Source: Bacteroidales bacterium (GTDB lineage: Bacteria; Bacteroidota; Bacteroidia; Bacteroidales; UBA4417). Taken from it: a stretch of 8,919 bases of DNA. Shown piece by piece: positions 6,060 to 8,919 of this stretch. Location of the stretch: assembly GCA_016707785.1 (NCBI GenBank), contig JADJGZ010000041.1:1-8919 (forward strand), in the 5' to 3' direction. A model generated the notes under the pieces. That model did no database searches. It saw nothing but the letters and a program-made list of their open reading frames with translations, and was not told the origin of the DNA. Each line of letters begins with the position of its first letter. Within the stretch, counting starts at the first letter, position 1. The position numbers were made by a program, and so were the translations under genes.

Positions 6060-7914
6060 CGCCTATATCGTTGATAGTGTAATTTATTGTTGGCCAGTCA
6101 CAGCCGTTTCCGTCGGAAAGTACTAATGTATAGTTGTCAACAGGTAAATGGTAGAGATCGATTGTATCCCCCACTGATTGGTTGCTGCCATTTTTCCACT
6201 CAACAATTAACGGAGCTGTACCGATTACAGTCAGCCCTGTGATGGCTCCCGTACTCCCGCCACAGGTTGTTGGCGAAAGCACAAGGTCTGTTTCATCGAT
6301 CATTGGTGGAGGAAAGCTCTTTACATGAATGGTATCACTATTAGCGCATCCTTTAGTGTCAAGAACACGTACCCAATACAAACCGGTATCCGGAACTATC
6401 ACCGAAACGGAATTCTCGCCAGTACTCCATAAATAGGAGGAAAAGCCGGCATTCGCCTCCACCAGTACATCTGTTTTTGGACATGCTGTCTTGTCGGCTC
6501 CAAGATTCACCGCTGGCAGGGGAGCAATCCTTACGAGGCGGGTTGCTGTTTCCTGGTGTCCGTTCAGGTAAAAAGCCGTGGTGGTAACATGAAAGAAGCC
6601 TGTATCTGAAAAAACATGGACCGGGTTTATCGAATCGCTGAAGTTATGGGCTCCCGACCCCGGATCATCGAAATCCCATGCAATACTATCGGGAGCAGGA
6701 TTGAATCGTGAAGTAAAATATGTAGGACTTCCCAGGCATTCACCGGCAAAAACAAATCGGGCAAAATAGGATTGAATGAATGTAGGAAGTCCATTGCTGC
6801 ACCGGCCTTTTACCAGAGGAATTGCGGAAAATTGAAAACCACAGGCAGCACCTTTTTGGGAAGGATTTGAAATGACAGAAAGGAATTTAGATGTATCGGG
6901 TCCCATGGGCTGGGTAATATAGATTTTTCCATCCGGCGCCAGTTGCATCTGATAAAAATTTCCGATTTGAGATGAATGTGAATAAACCTGGTATCTGCTA
7001 TTCTGAAAAGTTACGGGATCTGATAAATAGGACATATCATACTGCTCAATGGTAGTACCATATAGATCACATGAGAGGTAGAGAAATTCAGAATTTGCAG
7101 AAAACTCTGCTCCATGATTGATTCCATTTGAGTTGAAAAGGAAAACCGGTGTCATTGTGCCGGTATAAGCATTCATTTCATATAATTCCGTTAATGAGAT
7201 ACCTGCATGCCAACCACTTGGCCCGTAAACATAATATCTACCATCAGGAGAAGCTTTGGAGGTTCCTGCCTGGCCATTAAAGCTGAAGTTATACAGACAA
7301 GGAGAAACCACGGGTGTTTGGTGAACACCGGAATGATCCACAAGATAAGCCAGTATCTTATTGTTCACCGAAAAGCTTCTCACAAATACCCAGAATCCTT
7401 CCTGGTTAGCACAGGCAACAGCAGTAATAACCTCCATTGCTGAATCAGCGCCCGGCAACGGGATGTTTTTCTGCCAGGGCAGAACAGCTCCCAGTCCACC
7501 ATCCAGCGACAGGTCGATCACTGAATAATACGCTCCAAAAATGAGAGGTGTGGTATGCGTTCCTCCAACCGTGAAAATATAATACAGATGATCGGAACCT
7601 GGAGCCTTAAGACCAAGTGCGGCCTGTGTGGCACTTTCGTCGGCATTCAGCCCTGTGCCATTCAGCATTTCCTGGTGGTTCCTGTTCCAGATAGTACCAC
7701 CGTTGGAATAAAAGAGCAGGTTGCCGGCAGAGTCGGATAAGGATGTACATCCTGCACCTGCATACATTTTACTGTCGGAAAGTGATACAGGAGAACCCGT
7801 GCTGAAGTTCAGGGCGGCATGATTCCCGAAATACCAGTTAAATGCCTCCCCTTGCGCCGAAACCTTTAATGACAGGAGTGCAAGAAAAAGAAATATAGAA
7901 ATTAGAACTTTCAT
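6007..7914 (-). CDS. N-terminal part of the adhesin: signal peptide, beta-propeller-like, PKD, Ig-like and SprB-like domains
   Basis: This 635-residue ORF starts at ATG 7914 with a signal peptide (1-20, ISIFLFLALLSL core, VSA before QGEA). Residues 22-395 are the propeller-like domain shared with the ORF at 46-1290 (GEAFNWYFG, SDSAGNLLFYS, IWNRNHQEM, YYIFTVGG, APDGKIYITQ, CGFQ). Residues 405-465 are a PKD domain (IAWDFDDPGSG, NPVHVFSDTGFFHV). Residues 468-533 form an Ig-like unit (LGADKTACP, YLWSTGE, GLYWVRVLD-x-KGC), and 540-617 an SprB-like repeat (TTCGGSTGAITG, NYTLVLSDGNGCDW). The last dozen residues after DVLIA are out of frame: the next repeat continues in the frame of 5445-6059. Such proteins are exported by Sec and then T9SS and act in adhesion, gliding or substrate binding; which one applies cannot be told here. 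Confidence 0.88.
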   Translation of the reverse strand: MKVLISIFLFLALLSLKVSAQGEAFNWYFGNHAALNFSTGSPVSLSDSKMYAGAGCTSLSDSAGNLLFYSNGGTIWNRNHQEMLNGTGLNADESATQAALGLKAPGSDHLYYIFTVGGTHTTPLIFGAYYSVIDLSLDGGLGAVLPWQKNIPLPGADSAMEVITAVACANQEGFWVFVRSFSVNNKILAYLVDHSGVHQTPVVSPCLYNFSFNGQAGTSKASPDGRYYVYGPSGWHAGISLTELYEMNAYTGTMTPVFLFNSNGINHGAEFSANSEFLYLSCDLYGTTIEQYDMSYLSDPVTFQNSRYQVYSHSSQIGNFYQMQLAPDGKIYITQPMGPDTSKFLSVISNPSQKGAACGFQFSAIPLVKGRCSNGLPTFIQSYFARFVFAGECLGSPTYFTSRFNPAPDSIAWDFDDPGSGAHNFSDSINPVHVFSDTGFFHVTTTAFYLNGHQETATRLVRIAPLPAVNLGADKTACPKTDVLVEANAGFSSYLWSTGENSVSVIVPDTGLYWVRVLDTKGCANSDTIHVKSFPPPMIDETDLVLSPTTCGGSTGAITGLTVIGTAPLIVEWKNGSNQSVGDTIDLYHLPVDNYTLVLSDGNGCDWPTINYTINDIGDVLIAYCHCVGIPLRAT

Positions 7915-7934
7915 TTCTGCCGAAATACTTTATC

Positions 7935-7948
7935 AGGTAAAGTTACCT
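7935..7948 (-). promoter_or_regulatory. Small inverted repeat and TAACTTTA box upstream of the adhesin gene
   Basis: AGGTAA-AG-TTACCT is a perfect 6-base inverted repeat about 20 bases before the ATG at 7914. On the minus strand it contains TAACTTTA, one base from the Bacteroidota -7 consensus TAnnTTTG. The same octamer (plus-strand TAAAGTTA) lies before the other propeller gene (1300-1307) and before ORF6N copy 1 (4244-4251). No clear -33 element is seen. Confidence 0.25.
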
Positions 7949-8002
7949 ATTATCTGTTTAATTTATCCATCTAATGCCTTAAAAGTCACAGGTCTATCTT
8001 GA

Positions 8003-8919
8003 TTATTTTATTGTTTGAAGTTTAAATATCAGGTCTTTTGTATTTGGGTTTATTTTTGAAAAAGCAAACCATTTCTTTCCCAAATCTTTCAGGGATGCCC
8101 CGATATGATACAATTCGACTTCATCTATGAGCAGAAACCGGTCGTGTGAACTTTCCAGTTTCCTGAATTCAACCGGATCATACTGCTGATTGTGCTTTTG
8201 AAGATCCAGCATTATTGTTTTGTTTGGCCTTGTATAGATGAGTGCTTTTACACCTTGTTTGCGTTTGGTTAGTAAAAGCAAGACACTTTCATCTATGTAA
8301 TTATCAATCAGAATAATGGAGTACTTAGCTGAGCGTATCAGGTCTGAAACAAATACATAGGCATCGAAGATCTGGCCATCGAAGAAAATTCCATTTCTCA
8401 GGTTTTGGCTCATGTTTTTCCAATGCCTGGAATACCTGGCTGAATTCCCGGTCCGTTTCCGTTTGTTTGCTTTCCAGGATATCCATGCGCTGAAAAAGAT
8501 CTGTATTTGCCTGAATGAACTTCCGCATTTCAATGAAAGCATTCATGATCCGGATACTCACCTTCACAGCAGTCTCACTTCGTAATATTGCTGACAACAT
8601 GGCCACTCCCTGCTCGGTAAAAGCATAAGGCAGGTATTTTCTATGTTTACCACTTTTTTTCATTTTCTTCTAAACCAGCATTATCAAATGGAGTTTTTAA
8701 GATCGCAAATTGCGACCTTAAAACTCAAATTAATCCCTGGTCAGTTGGCGCATAAACTGTTCAGGAAATCGTTCGCCATTGTTTCCGTTTTACCTGTTCA
8801 AACGAAACGCTCAGTTCAACTCCACACAATTCTGCCAGATGACTGTCGAGCATCACCTGTTTGTCCCTGATCGTGAAAATGCGGTTTTCAATTTCCTGGT
8901 TGAATAACTCATTTGATGA
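8003..8919 (-). pseudogene. ORF6N-domain protein with degenerate PLD-like C-terminus (copy 2, heavily frameshifted, cut by window edge)
   Basis: The right edge (SSNELFNQEIENRIFTIRDK) matches copy 1 from residue 4, so the start codon should lie about 10 bases outside. The N-terminal half is badly broken: LAELCGVEL, EQVKR, NGERFPEQFMRQLTRD, KHRKYLPYAFTEQGVAML lie in different frames, with shifts near 8800, 8770, 8720 and 8660. From TAVKVSIRIMNAFIEMRKF to KHEPKPE (8325-8663 ORF) the frame is open. One extra A near 8397 moves it to the frame of 8003-8542, which encodes IFFDGQIFDAYVFVSDL to the end. Here HDRFLLIDEVELYHIGASLK is intact, again with HDR instead of HxK. The last 18 residues (INPNTKDLIFKLQTIK) differ from copy 1. 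At least five indels make it a pseudogene unless the reads are poor. Confidence 0.8.
8691..8726. repeat. Imperfect palindrome in ORF6N copy 2
   Basis: GAGTTTTTAAGATCGCAA pairs with TTGCGACCTTAAAACTC around a central A, with one mismatch and one bulged T. It is the counterpart of the perfect palindrome at 3966-4000. Confidence 0.75.

Larger units (their letters stand above)
4417..7914 (-). pseudogene. Whole giant T9SS-exported adhesin gene, split by about six frameshifts
   Basis: Three ORFs (6007-7914, 5445-6059, 4417-5256) and the frame-jumping stretch between them are collinear parts of one gene of about 1165 codons. The order from the N-terminus is signal peptide, beta-propeller-like domain, PKD, Ig-like, three SprB-like repeats, cohesin-like domain, Ig-like domain, a linker with another Ig-like part, and a type B T9SS sorting domain. 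No piece apart from the first has its own signal peptide, and no piece apart from the last has a sorting domain. One shift lies near 6046. Five more lie between about 5515 and 5265. If these are real, the product ends after the first SprB-like repeat and lacks the sorting domain, so it would not be anchored. If they are read errors, the gene is an intact surface protein. Confidence 0.8.

Noticed and set aside
7207..7740. Plus-strand ORFs of 78 and 61 residues opposite the propeller domain
   Set aside because: They are antisense shadows without motifs, start signals or family resemblance.
8643..8870. Plus-strand 75-residue ORF opposite ORF6N copy 2
   Set aside because: It is antisense to a decayed gene and its apparent LRSQIATLK segment arises from the palindrome read on the other strand, not from a real protein.
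1..8919. Prophage, suggested by ORF6N and RhuM genes
   Set aside because: No structural, replication, lysis or integrase gene accompanies them; both families are common in Bacteroidota accessory regions outside prophages.
1..8919. CRISPR arrays and tRNA or rRNA genes
   Set aside because: No regularly spaced repeats and no cloverleaf or rRNA-like sequence were found by eye.

Overview
The window looks like a chromosomal accessory region of a Bacteroidota bacterium, probably a Bacteroidales-like lineage. The evidence is a complete type IX secretion (T9SS) type B C-terminal sorting domain, SprB-like and PKD/Ig-like adhesin modules, Bacteroidota families such as ORF6N and RhuM-like proteins, an AAA/DUF4143 ATPase, and a TAnnTTTG-type -7 box. 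No tRNA, rRNA, CRISPR array, transposase or phage structural gene is visible.

Layout, left to right. (1) 1-1290, minus strand: a secreted beta-propeller-like protein. Its frame is broken by one missing C in a C tract at about 80-84, and the true reading frame runs off the left edge into a PKD domain. (2) 1429-1743, plus strand: an N-terminal fragment of a RhuM-family gene. (3) 1959-3089, plus strand: an intact AAA/DUF4143 ATPase, the only gene here that is plainly complete. (4) 3163-3232, minus strand: a decayed T9SS sorting-domain tail. (5) 3264-4196, minus strand: a frameshifted ORF6N gene with a degenerate phospholipase-D-like C-terminus. (6) 4292-4363, minus strand: a second orphan T9SS tail, followed by a perfect REP-like palindrome at 4372-4404. 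(7) 4417-7914, minus strand: one giant T9SS-secreted adhesin gene of about 1165 codons. It carries a signal peptide, propeller, PKD, Ig-like, SprB-like repeats, a cohesin-like domain, another Ig-like part and the CTD, but is cut into at least three ORFs by about six frameshifts, five of them clustered in the cohesin-like domain. (8) 8003-8919, minus strand: a second, more decayed ORF6N copy that runs off the right edge about 10 bases short of its expected start.

How the parts relate. The two propeller proteins are clear paralogues and are probably exported by Sec and then T9SS to the cell surface. ORF6N genes and orphan sorting-domain tails alternate with the surface-protein genes, which suggests repeated duplication and recombination of a unit 'ORF6N gene - surface-protein gene - CTD tail'. 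Many breaks are one-base indels, several in homopolymers. Sequencing error therefore competes with real decay or phase variation and cannot be excluded from the sequence alone. Substitutions between the ORF6N copies, missing gene parts and orphan tails show that real rearrangement has happened as well.
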